From positions 1 through 40,272 of the forward strand of contig NZ_WMLB01000002.1 in NCBI RefSeq assembly GCF_009709675.1: a DNA stretch of 40,272 nucleotides, written 5' to 3'. This DNA is from Agromyces bracchium. Lineage in GTDB: Bacteria; Actinomycetota; Actinomycetes; Actinomycetales; Microbacteriaceae. A program made the position numbers and the translations under genes. Shown here piece after piece: positions 39,879 through 40,272 of this stretch; within the stretch, counting starts at the first letter, position 1, and every line of letters begins with the position of its first letter. The notes under the pieces were generated by a model, which worked only from the letters and a program-made list of their open reading frames with translations, did no database searches and had not been told where the DNA came from.

Positions 39879-39957
39879 TCCGTCCGCGCGCAGCGACGCG
39901 AACCGTCGAGCGCGGACTGGCACATTCCATCACTGCGACAGAGAGGACGCATCGGAA

Positions 39958-40272
39958 ATGGCCGACTACATCCTGGCGATCGACCAGGGAACCACCAGCA
40001 CTCGAGCGATCATCTTCGACCACAAGGGGTCGATCGTCTCGACCGGACAGCTCGAGCACGAGCAGATCTTCCCCAAAGCCGGTTGGGTCGAACACGACCC
40101 CATGGAGATCTGGAAGAACACCCGCGAGGTGATCGGCCAGGCGCTCGGCAAGGCCGACCTCACCCGCCACGACATCGCCGCCGTGGGCATCACCAACCAG
40201 CGCGAGACCTCGGTCGTGTGGGACAAGAACACCGGCGAACCGGTCTACAACGCGATCGTCTGGCAGGACACC
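39958..40272 (+). CDS. glpK: Glycerol kinase, N-terminal part
   Basis: The first 105 codons are present; the gene runs off the right edge. The N-terminus [18 protein letters not shown] carries the FGGY-kinase phosphate loop, and [11 protein letters not shown] and [19 protein letters not shown] are typical glycerol kinase blocks. It phosphorylates glycerol brought in by GlpF to glycerol-3-phosphate. Start: ATG at 39958; GAGAGGA lies about ten bases upstream. Confidence 0.95.
   Translation, partial: MADYILAIDQGTTSTRAIIFDHKGSIVSTGQLEHEQIFPKAGWVEHDPMEIWKNTREVIGQALGKADLTRHDIAAVGITNQRETSVVWDKNTGEPVYNAIVWQDT

Overview
The window is 40,272 bases of very GC-rich DNA from an actinobacterial chromosome. 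Gene content and order point to Microbacteriaceae, and an Agromyces-like organism is my best guess, not a proven one. Pointers are the SOS box of the mycobacterial/actinobacterial type (TCGAAC-N4-GTTCGA), the imuA-imuB-dnaE2 mutagenesis operon, trmI, pafB-pafC-tatA-tatC-helY in that order, RbpA, a DUF3097 gene, and many genes with a -10 hexamer (TANNNT) only 6-8 bases before the start codon, as in leaderless actinobacterial mRNAs. I support 41 protein genes (one cut by the right edge) and one tRNA. I see no insertion sequence, prophage or CRISPR array. Function names rest on recognition of sequence motifs, not on database searches.

Layout. 1-5.4 kb: a PLP-dependent trans-sulfuration enzyme divergent from an Lrp/AsnC regulator, a ferritin-like/VIT membrane protein, a DUF3097 protein and an MFS exporter. 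5.4-11.5 kb: the dnaE2-imuB-imuA operon on the minus strand behind a clear LexA box. 11.5-12.1 kb: a mostly non-coding stretch with repeats, a strong hairpin terminator and tRNA-Leu(GAG). 12.1-17 kb: an M20 peptidase, uppP, a PAC2 protein, a HAD phosphatase and trmI. 17-25.4 kb: an FKBP lipoprotein, pafBC, tatAC, a Ski2-like helicase and lnt. The Pup-proteasome genes that in many actinobacteria lie between trmI and pafBC are missing. 25.4-28 kb: rbpA, then nfeD-SPFH-GDPD. 28-31.6 kb: an unusual SDR, an HdeD-like membrane protein, a PlsC-like acyltransferase and a patatin. 31.7-35.7 kb: an AraC regulator, a VOC protein, a UvrA paralogue without the UvrB-binding region, and a DUF1801 protein. 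35.7-36.5 kb: a 36-residue lipoprotein, a sequence closely resembling the actinobacterial dif (XerC/XerD) site, a small zinc-ribbon protein and a striking AT-rich palindrome. 36.5-40.3 kb: dhaKLM (PTS-type dihydroxyacetone kinase) divergent from glpF-glpK.

How they work together. The mutasome operon would be induced by DNA damage through LexA, and PafBC is a second DNA-damage regulator. TatAC, Lnt, the FKBP lipoprotein and UppP form an envelope and secretion group. GlpF, GlpK, DhaKLM and the GDPD give a glycerol/dihydroxyacetone uptake and phosphorylation module. The most notable single element is the dif-like site at 35919-35946: if real, it places this window at the replication terminus.
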